From the NCBI GenBank assembly GCA_022241475.1, contig JAKOMT010000012.1, positions 31,087 to 69,787 on the forward strand: 38,701 nt of DNA, written 5' to 3'. Origin of the DNA: Microvirga sp. GTDB lineage: Bacteria; Pseudomonadota; Alphaproteobacteria; Rhizobiales; Beijerinckiaceae. This document shows positions 29,749 to 38,056 of the stretch, in pieces. The notes beneath the pieces were generated by a model. The model saw only the letters and a program-made list of their open reading frames with translations, was not told the DNA's origin and ran no database searches. The stretch's first letter is position 1. Each line of letters opens with the position of its first letter. The position numbers were made by a program, and so were the translations under genes.

Positions 29749-30581
29749 GCGCTCCCGGTTCGCCCTCGTCCAATTCCCTCTCGTCCCCTTCCCCCGCGCC
29801 CTTCGTCGTCACCGTCAATCTCGACGTGGAGACCATCGACGCGGCCAACGCCGGCGCCGCCGGCATCTTCGGGCGCTATTCCTACGGGCGCTACGGCGCG
29901 CGCGAAGGCGTCCGCCGCCTGCTCGAGGTCTTCGACCGCCACGCCGTGACGACGACGGTCTTCGTCAGCGCCGACGACGCGCGCCGCCACGGCCCCCTGC
30001 TCGAGGCGATCCTGCGCGAGGGCCACGAGATCGGCCTCCAGGCCTCCCCGGTCTCGGCGCAGGCGCCGCGCGGCCCGGCGGCGCTCGACGCGCTCGCCGG
30101 CGACGCCGACGCGCTCGCAGCCGTGACCGGCCAGCGGCCGCGCGGCTTTCGCGCGACGAACGGACTGCTGACGCGAGAAACGCTGGTCGCCCTGGCCGAG
30201 CTCGGCTTCGTCTACGATTCGAGCTTCCAGGACGACGACGCGCCCTATCTCTTCGACGCCGGCGGCGGACGCCGCCTCGTCGAACTGCCCGTGTTCGACT
30301 ATCTCACCGACGCGACCTTCTACGCCGGCCGGCACACGCCCGACCGCGCCGAGCGGGCCTTCGGCGAGGAGGCGCAGGCCCAGGCGCAGGCCGGAGGCTA
30401 CATCCATCTGACGCTTCACACCCGCGGCGACACCGGTTCGGCGCGCGCCGTGCGCGCCGCGGTCGTCGACCGCCTCCTCGCCAGCGCCGCCGCCGATCCC
30501 GGCATGGCGCTCACGACGATCGAAAATCTCTGCGCGAGCGTCCTCTCGAACGCCAGCCCCGAGCCGATCCCGGACTGGTGA
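29745..30581 (+). CDS. Degenerate polysaccharide deacetylase-fold protein (metal site lost)
   Basis: This 278-residue protein aligns with deacetylase 2 along its length: VVTVNLDVETIDAAN, TTTVFVSADDAR, REGHEIGLQASPVS, RGFRATNGLLTRETLVALAELGFVYDSS and HLTLHTRGDTG. The metal-binding HGxxxH is replaced by QASPV (Gln99 and Val103 where His are needed), and the second aspartate is Glu29. It therefore probably lacks the usual hydrolase activity. The start overlaps the stop of deacetylase 2, so equal synthesis is expected, and it could be a structural or regulatory partner. The N-terminal 18 residues are Ser/Pro-rich. The alternative is slow decay of a redundant copy, but the frame is fully open and codon use is normal. 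Confidence 0.8.
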   Translation: MSAPGSPSSNSLSSPSPAPFVVTVNLDVETIDAANAGAAGIFGRYSYGRYGAREGVRRLLEVFDRHAVTTTVFVSADDARRHGPLLEAILREGHEIGLQASPVSAQAPRGPAALDALAGDADALAAVTGQRPRGFRATNGLLTRETLVALAELGFVYDSSFQDDDAPYLFDAGGGRRLVELPVFDYLTDATFYAGRHTPDRAERAFGEEAQAQAQAGGYIHLTLHTRGDTGSARAVRAAVVDRLLASAAADPGMALTTIENLCASVLSNASPEPIPDW

Positions 30582-30732
30582 GGCGTGGAGGCCCACTCAT
30601 GCCCCCTCAGTACGCGATGCTCGACTTTCAAGCGAATGCGGCTCGATCTGGGCGTCGGAAGGCCAGAATAGTTCCGTCTCGACCCGACATCTTCGGAGAA
30701 GCCTAAGTCACGCCCGCTCGCAAGTCGCGATA

Positions 30733-30760
30733 ACTGGTCACGCACCCAATTCGGACCAGT
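30733..30760. promoter_or_regulatory. Inverted repeat upstream of the decayed ABC transporter genes
   Basis: ACTGGTC at 30733 and GACCAGT at 30754 are perfect 7-base arms separated by 14 bases. They lie about 66 bases before the first residue of the solute-binding protein remnant, in AT-richer DNA. It may be the operator of the former operon. Confidence 0.4.
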
Positions 30761-30825
30761 AAGGGTGTTTACAACAAGTTTAATTGCGCTTAGAACCTAA
30801 ATAACTCCGCATCTGCCGTAGGGCA

Positions 30826-31153
30826 ATGGCAGAATATCGGAAAACCATAATAAATGGGAGGAACCCGATAAGTCGCAAATTGCGAAATCTTTTGGCTGTT
30901 GGAGCGATTTTTGCTTTCACAAGCCAAGCTATAGCCGAGCCGCCGGCTTATTATCCCACCGACTACTCGACCACGATCGAGGGATCGAAGTCGGAAGCTG
31001 GACTTCTCATCTACTCGAATATCTCCGTCACGGCGTGGGATCCGATCATCAAGGCGTTCAACGCCGAGTATCCCTGGATTACCGTCCAGACTACCCGCTG
31101 ATATCCTTCTCGCAGCGGCCCCGCAGAACTGGATGGATTTCCTCGCGAGGGAC
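30826..31153 (+). pseudogene. Truncated ABC transporter solute-binding protein (family 1)
   Basis: The first 91 codons encode a signal peptide (NLLAVGAIFAFTSQAIAEPP) and the start of an iron- or small-ligand-type binding protein (GLLIYSNISVTAWDPIIKAFNAEYPWITV), then a stop after QTTR. In another frame, from about 31098, comes a further piece of the same family, DILLAAAPQNWMDFLARD, which normally lies some 20-25 residues later. Sequence then switches to permease at about 31154. The remaining two thirds of the binding protein are gone. The 5' part is richer in A and T than its neighbours, suggesting foreign origin. A functional protein is not possible. Confidence 0.75.
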
Positions 31154-32017
31154 TACGCGCAGAGCCGGATGATCGGCGAAAGCCGGAAATACGTGACCGT
31201 CGGCGGCAAGGGTCAGACGCTCGCCAGACGCAAGATCGGCCTTGGCGGAATCGCGATCTCCATCGTCCTGGGGGTCTACGCGATCATCACGCTGGTGATC
31301 CCGACGATCTTTCTCGTGCTCCGCTCCTTCACCGGCATTCTGACGCCGCTTCTGCCGATCCGGCAGGTGCTGACGCTCGAGAATTACGGCGCCATCCTGG
31401 GCTATGAGCAGTACATCCGCAGTATCTACAACTCTCTCCTGATTTCGACGATCGGCGGCGTCGTCGCCGTCGCCATCACGTTTCTCGCGGCCCTCTTCGC
31501 CTATCGGTCCACGCCGGGCGTGCGCAGGGCGATCGAGCAGATCGCGACCATGCCGAGAGCGATCCCCGGTCTGATCGTTGGCCTGGGCTTCTTTTACGGA
31601 ATGATCCTTTTCCCCGGCGGGGAGTATCTGCGCAACACCCTGATCATCCTGTTCCTCGCCTTCTTCATCCGCAATTTCCCGACGGGTTTCGGCGCGACCG
31701 CGCCGAGCTTTCTCCAGATCGGCGAGGAGCTCGATCGCGCCGCCAGGGCCTCGGGCGCCAGCCGCTGGGTCGCGATCAAGGACATTACGTTGCCGTTGAC
31801 GAAGGGGGCGCTGTTCGCCGCGTTCGTCCTCTACTTCGTCTACTTCATCAAGGAATATTCGTCCGCCGCCTTCCTCTTCGGGCCGGGAACCGAAGTCATC
31901 GGCACGACGATGCTGCAACTGAACTTCTCTGGCTTCCTCGGCTACCTCGCTGCTCTCGCCTGCATCGAGCTTGTTATTCTCATCCCGCTAGCAGTCTTCA
32001 TTTACGGGCGCAGGTAA
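31133..32017 (+). pseudogene. C-terminal half of a two-domain ABC permease, fused to a binding-protein scrap
   Basis: The frame gives 294 residues. The first seven (MDFLARD) belong to the lost binding protein. RKYVTVGGKGQ is the linker seen in the middle of fused Fe(III)-type permeases, and six membrane helices follow with the EAA loop (ELDRAARASGASRWVAIKDITLPL). The N-terminal permease half is missing, so the normal 550-700 residue protein is reduced to one domain. One six-helix domain might dimerise and still serve the ATPase, but without a binding protein import is unlikely. I treat it as a remnant, though the frame is intact and lies two bases before the ATPase start. Confidence 0.7.
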
Positions 32018-32018
32018 T

Positions 32019-33140
32019 ATGACAGCGATGATCGAACTCGTGGATATCAGCAAGCGCTACGGGCCCGTCGAGGTGCTGTCGTCCGTGTCGCTGTCGCTGG
32101 AGGAAGGCTCCTTCACGGCGCTGCTGGGAGCCAGCGGCTGCGGCAAGACCACGATGCTGAACATGATCGCGGGGCTCGACCAGCCGAGCTCCGGCGAGAT
32201 CGGCATCGAGCAGAAATCCGTCTTTTCGGTCAGGGCGGGAACCGACGTTCCGACGCATCGCCGCAACGTCGGCTACGTCTTCCAGTCCTACGCGCTCTGG
32301 CCGCACATGACGGTCATCGAGAACGTCACCTATCCTTTGCGCGTCCGACACATGGGCAAGAGCGAGCGGGAGGCCAAGGGCCGCGAGATGCTCGAGCGTC
32401 TCGAACTCGCCGCCCTCGCCGCGCGCTATCCGTTCGAGCTTTCCGGCGGCCAGCAACAGCGCGTGGCGATCGGCCGGGCGCTGATCCACCGACCGAAGGT
32501 GCTGCTGCTCGACGAGCCGCTGTCCAACCTCGATGTCCAGCTGCGCCAGCGCGCGCGAGCGTGGATCGCGAAGATCCACAAGGATTTCAATCTGACCACC
32601 ATCCTCGTGACCCACGATCACGAGGAGGCCCTGTCCCTGAGCGATCGCGTCGTCCTGTTGCGGGCCGGTCAGGTCGAGCAGGACGGGTCGGCGCGCGACA
32701 TCTACGAGCGCCCGGCCACGGTTTACGCCGCCGACTTCATCGGCGGCGTCAATCGCTTCGCCGGGCGGATCAAGGCGGGCCCGGCGAGCCCTGGGGCGCC
32801 GCTCGTCGTGGAGTTCGACAACGGCGTATCCGTGCCGGTCGCCAATCAGGATTCATTCGCCCCCGGAGACCGCGTTTCGGTCCTCGTCCGAGCCAACCGC
32901 GTGAAGTTGTCCAACGGACGGCCCGAGCCGTCCGACGACAGGGAAATCGTGCTGCCGTTCAGCCCGATTTCCGCGCTCTACCGTGGCGAGGATACGGAAG
33001 TCTTCGGCAACACGCCGCTCGGCGAGGCAAAGGTCGTGACCCACGAGACGCTCGCCCGCGGCGAGACGTTCATCAGCTTCGCCGCCCGGGACTGCCGGTG
33101 CCTTCCAGATCAGTCCACCACCGAACTCGCCGAGAAATAA
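32019..33140 (+). CDS. ABC transporter ATP-binding protein
   Basis: This 373-residue ATPase is of the Fe(III)/polyamine/sugar importer class. Walker A is GASGCGKTT (near residue 37), the Q loop is [13 protein letters not shown], the signature is [15 protein letters not shown], Walker B is [12 protein letters not shown], and the switch His is in VTHDHEEAL. Residues after about 240 form a TOBE domain, which normally regulates or contacts the permease. All nucleotide-binding motifs are intact even though its permease and binding protein are truncated just upstream, so it may be on the way to decay or serve other permeases. It is followed two bases later by the possible phospholipase-like gene. 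Confidence 0.9.
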   Translation: MTAMIELVDISKRYGPVEVLSSVSLSLEEGSFTALLGASGCGKTTMLNMIAGLDQPSSGEIGIEQKSVFSVRAGTDVPTHRRNVGYVFQSYALWPHMTVIENVTYPLRVRHMGKSEREAKGREMLERLELAALAARYPFELSGGQQQRVAIGRALIHRPKVLLLDEPLSNLDVQLRQRARAWIAKIHKDFNLTTILVTHDHEEALSLSDRVVLLRAGQVEQDGSARDIYERPATVYAADFIGGVNRFAGRIKAGPASPGAPLVVEFDNGVSVPVANQDSFAPGDRVSVLVRANRVKLSNGRPEPSDDREIVLPFSPISALYRGEDTEVFGNTPLGEAKVVTHETLARGETFISFAARDCRCLPDQSTTELAEK

Positions 33141-33142
33141 TC

Positions 33143-34069
33143 ATGTCCGATATGCTGACCCACTGGGCGACCTTCGACGATTGCCGTCGCCTCGCCCAGA
33201 TCGATCCCAAGATCCATCCCGACTTCCGGGAGGTCATGGAGATCGGCGCCGAGCAGGCCCGCCTTGGCACGTTGACGCGAGGCGGGTCGGTCTGGATGGA
33301 GCCGACGTTGCGCAACGCGCGCGACAGCTGGGATCAGCCCGAGGCGAGGGAGCGCAACCAGCGCAACGTCGCCTTCGTTCTCGGCGGATTGATCCACCAG
33401 GCCTGCGACCGCGTCATGAAGCCGATCCTGACGGACGCCGGGGGATCGGACTGGAGCGAGATCATGGCGGCGATGCAGGGTCCGCGCGCCGTTCAGGAAG
33501 CTCGCAAGGACGACATCGCACGCACGCAGGAGGCGTCCGCCTATTTCGACGCCGAAGTGTTCCGGCAGGTCTATCTGGAGGGACGCGAAAAGCCGTTCTC
33601 GCGCTATTTCATGGCCGACGCGTCGCCGGACGACGAGGCTTTCGAGCAGGTCATCCAGGCCATGTTTCAGCGCACGATCCTGTCCTCTCACACGCTCAAG
33701 CCCGATTCCGAGCACATGGAGCAGTGGCTCGACAATCTCTTCGAGAAGGTCCAACACCTGCCGGTGAAAGTCAGCCGCTGGCTCCACGTCTATAATCACG
33801 GCGACCCGCGCAAGGCGGAAGAGCTCGGCATTAAGACGCGCTTCTACCGAGCGGACGACCCGTCGATTCTCGCCGCGCGTCTCCTGCAGGCGGGACGTGA
33901 ACCCGACGAGGAGCTGAAACGGCGCGTCTTTCAGGACGGCGAGAGCGCGTGCGCCTACGGGGACGTGATTCAGACCGGACTGTATTACCTGCGCTCCGCG
34001 TCAGCCTTCTGGAACGGGGAAGTCCAGACGTTCGCGGCGCCGAACTACATCAAGAACCAGGCCGCCTAG
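33143..34069 (+). CDS. Uncharacterised helical protein, possibly zinc-dependent phospholipase C-like
   Basis: I do not recognise this 308-residue soluble protein with certainty. It is mostly helical, has no signal peptide and contains His/Asp-rich motifs: THWATFDDCRRL at the start, VAFVLGGLIHQACDRVMKP near residues 78-96, and SHTLKPDSEHMEQWL. The GGLIHxxxDxxxxP pattern is reminiscent of the metal site of zinc-dependent phospholipase C proteins. It starts two bases after the ABC ATPase and was probably part of that operon, which suggests a role in processing the imported compound. The frame is intact. Treat the enzyme class as a guess. Confidence 0.6.
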   Translation: MSDMLTHWATFDDCRRLAQIDPKIHPDFREVMEIGAEQARLGTLTRGGSVWMEPTLRNARDSWDQPEARERNQRNVAFVLGGLIHQACDRVMKPILTDAGGSDWSEIMAAMQGPRAVQEARKDDIARTQEASAYFDAEVFRQVYLEGREKPFSRYFMADASPDDEAFEQVIQAMFQRTILSSHTLKPDSEHMEQWLDNLFEKVQHLPVKVSRWLHVYNHGDPRKAEELGIKTRFYRADDPSILAARLLQAGREPDEELKRRVFQDGESACAYGDVIQTGLYYLRSASAFWNGEVQTFAAPNYIKNQAA

Positions 34070-34133
34070 CTCGGGGTTTCGCCGCGGGGGCCGTGCTTGC
34101 GGGGAGGACGATCGCGCTGCGCGTTCCGGGTCG

Positions 34134-34334
34134 GCGCCACGCGCAAGCTCGACTTCCTGCGCCGGCTCCGGCCCTTCGCGCACGGCGCGCCCCTCGCACG
34201 ACACCCTCAACGACATTATGAACGCGCTCCCGGCGCCCGTGTTCGCGGAGTGCTTCGCGGGCTGGGCCGCCGATCTCGCCGAGCATGATCCCGACATCGT
34301 CGCCATCGACGGCAAGACCTCGCGCCGCGACGCC
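34134..34334 (+). pseudogene. ISAs1-family transposase remnant
   Basis: About 65 codons of an ISAs1-type transposase survive in two frames. KLDFLRRLRPFAHGAP is in one, and after a frameshift near 34190 SHDTLNDIMNALPAPVFAECFAGW and PDIVAIDGKTSRR continue in another. The last piece holds the first catalytic Asp (DGKT). The start, the other catalytic residues and the terminal repeats are missing. Confidence 0.75.
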
Positions 34335-34366
34335 CGCCGCTGGCCGTCCCCTCGATGCGGAAAGGC

Positions 34367-34391
34367 CCCGGCCCCGAGGGTCGGGGCCGGG
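34367..34391 (-). terminator. Hairpin downstream of the MDR oxidoreductase
   Basis: CCCGGCCCCGA and TCGGGGCCGGG pair over 11 bases around a GGG loop, 25 bases after the stop of the minus-strand oxidoreductase. Reading in that direction, only a short T run (CCTTTCC) follows, so it is a weak intrinsic terminator. Confidence 0.55.
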
Positions 34392-34415
34392 CGGCGCGCG
34401 GAAAGCCGCGTCGCC

Positions 34416-35438
34416 TCAGTCGGGAAGTCTGACCAGCTGCTTGCCGAAGTTCTTGCCTTCCATCAGCCGCATGAAGGCCTCCGGCATGCGCTCGATCCCG
34501 TCGAGCACGTCTTCGCGGGTCCTGAGCCTGCCGTCGGCGGCGAGAGCCGCGAGACGGTTCAGCGCCTCGTCGCGGCGGTGATACCAGTCGAAGACGAGAA
34601 AGCCGTGGATGCTGGCGCGGGTTACGATGAGTTGGCCGAGGAAGCGTTCTCCCATGTCCGGCTTGCCCGCCTGGCCTGCCAGCGCGATGCGGCCGCACTG
34701 CACGACGCGGGCGCCGTTCGCGAGGCTCTTCATCACCGCGTCGTGGATCGGGCCGGCGGTGTTGTCGAAGAAGACGTCGACCCCGCGCGGACAGGAATCC
34801 GCCACCGCCTTCGCGAGATCGCCGGCGTCGCGGTAGTTGATGGTCGCGTCGAAGCCGATCTCCCGGCACCAGGCGAGCTTGTCGTCCCGTCCGGCGACGC
34901 CGACGACGCGGCAGCCGGCGGCCTTGGCGAGCTGGCCGACGAGTTGTCCGACGGCCCCCGACGCCGCCGAGACGACCACGTTGTCGCCGGGGCGCGGGCG
35001 GGCGACGTCGAGGAGCCCGAAATAGGCCGTCATGCCCGGCATTCCGAGCCAGGACAGCGCGCTCTGGATCGGCGCGAGCGCCGGATCGATCCGGTGGACG
35101 CCGCCCTGCGCGGGCGTGAGCAGCGCCCATTCCTGCCAGCCCACCGCCATCGACTCGACGATGTCGCCGGGCTTCCAGTCCGGATGCCTCGAGGCGACGA
35201 CCTCGCCGACGCCTCCGCCCTGCATGAGCGCTCCGATCTCGACGCCCTTCACATAGCCCTTCGCAGGGCTGATGCGGCCGCGCATGTAGGGGTCGACGGA
35301 GAGCCACTTCACGCGCGCGAGGATCTGTCCCGGTCCGGGCTCCGCGACGGGCTCCTCGCTCATGCTCCAGGTGTTCACGGAGGGCATCCCCTCCGGATGC
35401 TCCCTCAGAAGCCAGCGGCGATTGACGCCCTCGGTCAT
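34416..35438 (-). CDS. NADP-dependent MDR family oxidoreductase (leukotriene B4 dehydrogenase/CurA-like)
   Basis: This 340-residue zinc-free medium-chain reductase has the family start NRRWLLREHPEGMPS and the segment VDPYMRGRISPAKGYVKGVEIGALMQGGGVGEV. The Rossmann motif is VVVSAASGAVGQLVGQLAKAAGCRVVGVAG with a basic residue after strand 2 typical of NADPH use. FFDNTAGPIHDAVMKSL and GFLVFDW are also conserved. Members reduce the alkenal/enone double bond of reactive lipids, prostaglandins or curcumin. The start at 35438 has AGAGGAGG eight bases upstream; the frame extends to 35603 but without family sequence. It is monocistronic. Confidence 0.9.
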   Translation of the reverse strand: MTEGVNRRWLLREHPEGMPSVNTWSMSEEPVAEPGPGQILARVKWLSVDPYMRGRISPAKGYVKGVEIGALMQGGGVGEVVASRHPDWKPGDIVESMAVGWQEWALLTPAQGGVHRIDPALAPIQSALSWLGMPGMTAYFGLLDVARPRPGDNVVVSAASGAVGQLVGQLAKAAGCRVVGVAGRDDKLAWCREIGFDATINYRDAGDLAKAVADSCPRGVDVFFDNTAGPIHDAVMKSLANGARVVQCGRIALAGQAGKPDMGERFLGQLIVTRASIHGFLVFDWYHRRDEALNRLAALAADGRLRTREDVLDGIERMPEAFMRLMEGKNFGKQLVRLPD

Positions 35439-35837
35439 GTGCGTTCCTCCTCTGTCGCTCTTGTCGGCGGATCTCAGGGAAGCACCTCCGCCGTCTCGCC
35501 TCAAGGCGCATGGAGCCGATCGGCCCTCGGGCGCTTTCCCGGGTCGGGCCGTCACGTCGACGCAGAGATCAGGGAATGGCGCGTCACGCCGGCGGGCGTA
35601 CATTCCCGTGCGGCTCGATCGGCGGCTCGTCGGCGCCCTGTCTGATGCGAATACCCCCGTCGGCGAATTGACGAACTCCGCCGTCGAGAAGCGCGTCTCT
35701 TGCCGGCCAGGTTAAATCCACGCTGGAAAATCTTTCCGCCTGAGGTCAGAAATGAAACCGAGGACTCTCCCTCGGGTCGGAGGAACTTAGGATCTCAGGC
35801 CATGCGATGCGGGTGACGATCATTCGGGGAGGGGCGC

Positions 35838-36773
35838 GTGACAGTATTATCGATACGTTCGCAGGACTTCGAGGTCTCCCGGCGCGTCGAGGAATTTCAG
35901 AATGTGGTGTCGGCGATAACCAAAGTCGATTTCATTCCTGACGATCCCAATTCCTTCCAGTCCGAAACGACGATCGGCGTTCTGCAAAACCTGATCGTCG
36001 GATATGGGCGTCACTCCGCGTCGACGGCGATCCGTACGCCGACGCACGCCGCTGACACCGACGAGCGCGTGATGTTCCACATACCGCTTTCCGGAAGCTG
36101 TGCAATCGAGCAGCGAGGCGGCGAGCGCACCGAACTCACGTCGGGACTCGTCTATGCCGATCCGGGCGATGTCCCCGGCGTCGTCAGATTTCATGGCGAA
36201 CCCACCGAGGGGTTCTACGTGTCCGTTCCGCGCGTCCATCTCTCCGCCGCGACACGCGGACTGAACGTCATGCTGCGTGGCGCGACGCCTCTCACGCCGC
36301 AATGGCGCTTGTTCTTCAACTATGCGCGCAGCCTGCATCAGGAGCTGGCGCAGCTCGCGCCCGTTGAAGCCGACGGGGTGTGGACGGTGGCGATCGGCGG
36401 CGCTGCGCTCGAAGGCTGCCCGGCGATGCTCGCCGACCAGATCCGCGCCGCCGGCATGCAGGGCCGTTCCGCCACGCGCGACATCACCTTCGCCGACCCG
36501 TTCCACCCCGCCCCGCTGATGGAGGATTCCGCCATGCGCGTGGACTGGGAGAAGACCGGCCCCGGCGGCTGGCGGGCGAGGCTCATCCAGCAGTCGATGG
36601 GTGACATGGGGAGCGTCGAGGCGCGCTACGAACTGACCGTCGTTTCCGAGACCGAACTCCGAGAGGTCAGCCATTTCTCGCTGCAGCTTCCGGCCGAACT
36701 CATGGCCGTCATGGGCGGCGGCGACGGCAAATGCGCCTCGCGCACCCATGCGACGTGGAGCTGGCTTCGATAG
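35838..36773 (+). CDS. Chimeric protein: AraC-type sensor domain without HTH joined to unknown domain
   Basis: Residues 1 to about 182 resemble the N-terminal ligand/oligomer domain of AraC-like regulators (RVEEFQNVVSAI; DERVMFHIPLSGSCAIEQRGGE; VYADPGDVPGVVRFHGEPTEGFYVSVPR; NYARSLHQELAQL). The DNA-binding helix-turn-helix pair that should follow is absent. From about 36381 an unrelated domain begins (GVWTVAIGGAALEGCPAML; ITFADPFHPAPLMEDSAMRVDWEKTGP; a terminal KCASRTHATWSW with a possible Cys pair). The 5' part uses more A/T-ending codons than the 3' part, which supports two origins. The start is a GTG with GGGGAGGGG upstream. It is probably a deletion fusion, possibly non-functional, but the frame is open. 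Confidence 0.6.
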   Translation: MTVLSIRSQDFEVSRRVEEFQNVVSAITKVDFIPDDPNSFQSETTIGVLQNLIVGYGRHSASTAIRTPTHAADTDERVMFHIPLSGSCAIEQRGGERTELTSGLVYADPGDVPGVVRFHGEPTEGFYVSVPRVHLSAATRGLNVMLRGATPLTPQWRLFFNYARSLHQELAQLAPVEADGVWTVAIGGAALEGCPAMLADQIRAAGMQGRSATRDITFADPFHPAPLMEDSAMRVDWEKTGPGGWRARLIQQSMGDMGSVEARYELTVVSETELREVSHFSLQLPAELMAVMGGGDGKCASRTHATWSWLR

Positions 36774-36961
36774 CGCAAACCAGCGGCATCTGTCCGAGGC
36801 GGCGTTCGTGATCGTCGCCGCACTGGCTCGTCAACCTTCCGCGTTGGCGAAATCGGTTCGCAGATCGGCAAATTTCCACCACATCCTCGCCGTATCCGTG
36901 ACTATCTGAGCCGTCGGTCCCGGCGCGGCGCGACATGCCGTTCATGCGGAAGGGTTTTCTG

Positions 36962-38056
36962 GTGAAAATGAGGTATCTGCTGGCGGCGTCGCTCGCCATT
37001 GCGGTCCTGTTGACGCTGCGATGGGAATGGCGGGATCGCGTTCCTTTCGAGGACGCAGTCATGCGAGCCGCGCTCGAGGAGGAGACGAGCGTCGATGATT
37101 CGCGCTGCCCGCTCAGCAGAAGGGCAGTGGAGCTGGCTCCGCCGTGGGTGCTCGCAGCGTGCGTGACGGGCGGTCTCGGCTGGACGGAGGCGGCGGCGAA
37201 ATACGGGGACGACGCGGCAAGAGTGTTCCTCGTATACGGCGAGGACGCAGACTTCGTCGACGTTTTCGACCGTTTCGGTCATCCGGTCGTGCCCGTTATC
37301 GCCTATTTCGTGACGAACGGATCGTCGCAATATCGGCTTCAGGAAACGATCGGACAGGGCTTGTCGCGCTTGTGGAGCGACCAGCAGTTCGGGTTTGGAC
37401 TCGCCGAGATCTCCCCCGAGCAATACGGACTTCTCGCCATCCACGAACTCAAGGATCGCGGCCACGAGATGTTGTCGGAATTCGAGATCGTCGGCGGAAC
37501 GGCGGTCCGCAAGCAATTCACGCGCACCTTGTTCGGCGCGAAGAGCCTGGTGCTTGGCGGCGTTTCCGATCTGGAAAGGGTGATCGCCCGTGGCGAACGC
37601 CTGCCCAACTGGAGCGAGATCGGCTGGGCCGCTTTCGACGCCGCGGTCGTGGTTGGCGGCGTCGGCGCCGCAGCGAAGGCCTTACGCGTTGCGAAGACGC
37701 CGGCGGCGTCGGCGGCTCGAGGAACAGCCCGGATGGCGACTTTGCGAGCGTCAGGCAGAGGCGCGTTGCAGTCTCTTTCCGCCGTGGGCGCCGCAGCCGG
37801 CGTGGCCTCTGTCGTCGCGCTTCCGTATGTCGCGATCTCGCGACCTCACCTCCTTCCGAACGCCGCCGGGTGGATCGCCGAGCAAATCGGCCTCCCGGCG
37901 TGGCTGGGAGCGTTTACGGCCTATCTGGCGGCCTGTCTCGTCATCGCCTTGTTGTCGAGAATCTTCCTCGGGCCGCTCATCTGGACGTTGCTGATCCTGA
38001 GCAAATTCGTTGGACGCTCCGCGCGCTCAGACGGTATCCGATCGCCTGCGGTCTAG
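36962..38056 (+). CDS. Hypothetical membrane protein
   Basis: I do not recognise this protein of about 364 residues. An N-terminal hydrophobic helix (RYLLAASLAIAVLLTL) is followed by about 200 soluble residues with FGHPVVPVIAYFVTNGSSQYRLQETIGQGL and YGLLAIHELKDRGHEML. An Ala/Arg-rich region and two or three C-terminal membrane helices follow (AVGAAAGVASVVALPYVAI; WLGAFTAYLAACLVIALLSRIFLGPLIWTLLIL). The large soluble part is probably periplasmic. I favour the GTG at 36962, which has GGAAGGG seven bases upstream; ATGs at 36935, 36944 and 36968 are in frame. It stands alone between the chimeric gene and the end of the rRNA operon. Confidence 0.65.
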   Translation: MKMRYLLAASLAIAVLLTLRWEWRDRVPFEDAVMRAALEEETSVDDSRCPLSRRAVELAPPWVLAACVTGGLGWTEAAAKYGDDAARVFLVYGEDADFVDVFDRFGHPVVPVIAYFVTNGSSQYRLQETIGQGLSRLWSDQQFGFGLAEISPEQYGLLAIHELKDRGHEMLSEFEIVGGTAVRKQFTRTLFGAKSLVLGGVSDLERVIARGERLPNWSEIGWAAFDAAVVVGGVGAAAKALRVAKTPAASAARGTARMATLRASGRGALQSLSAVGAAAGVASVVALPYVAISRPHLLPNAAGWIAEQIGLPAWLGAFTAYLAACLVIALLSRIFLGPLIWTLLILSKFVGRSARSDGIRSPAV

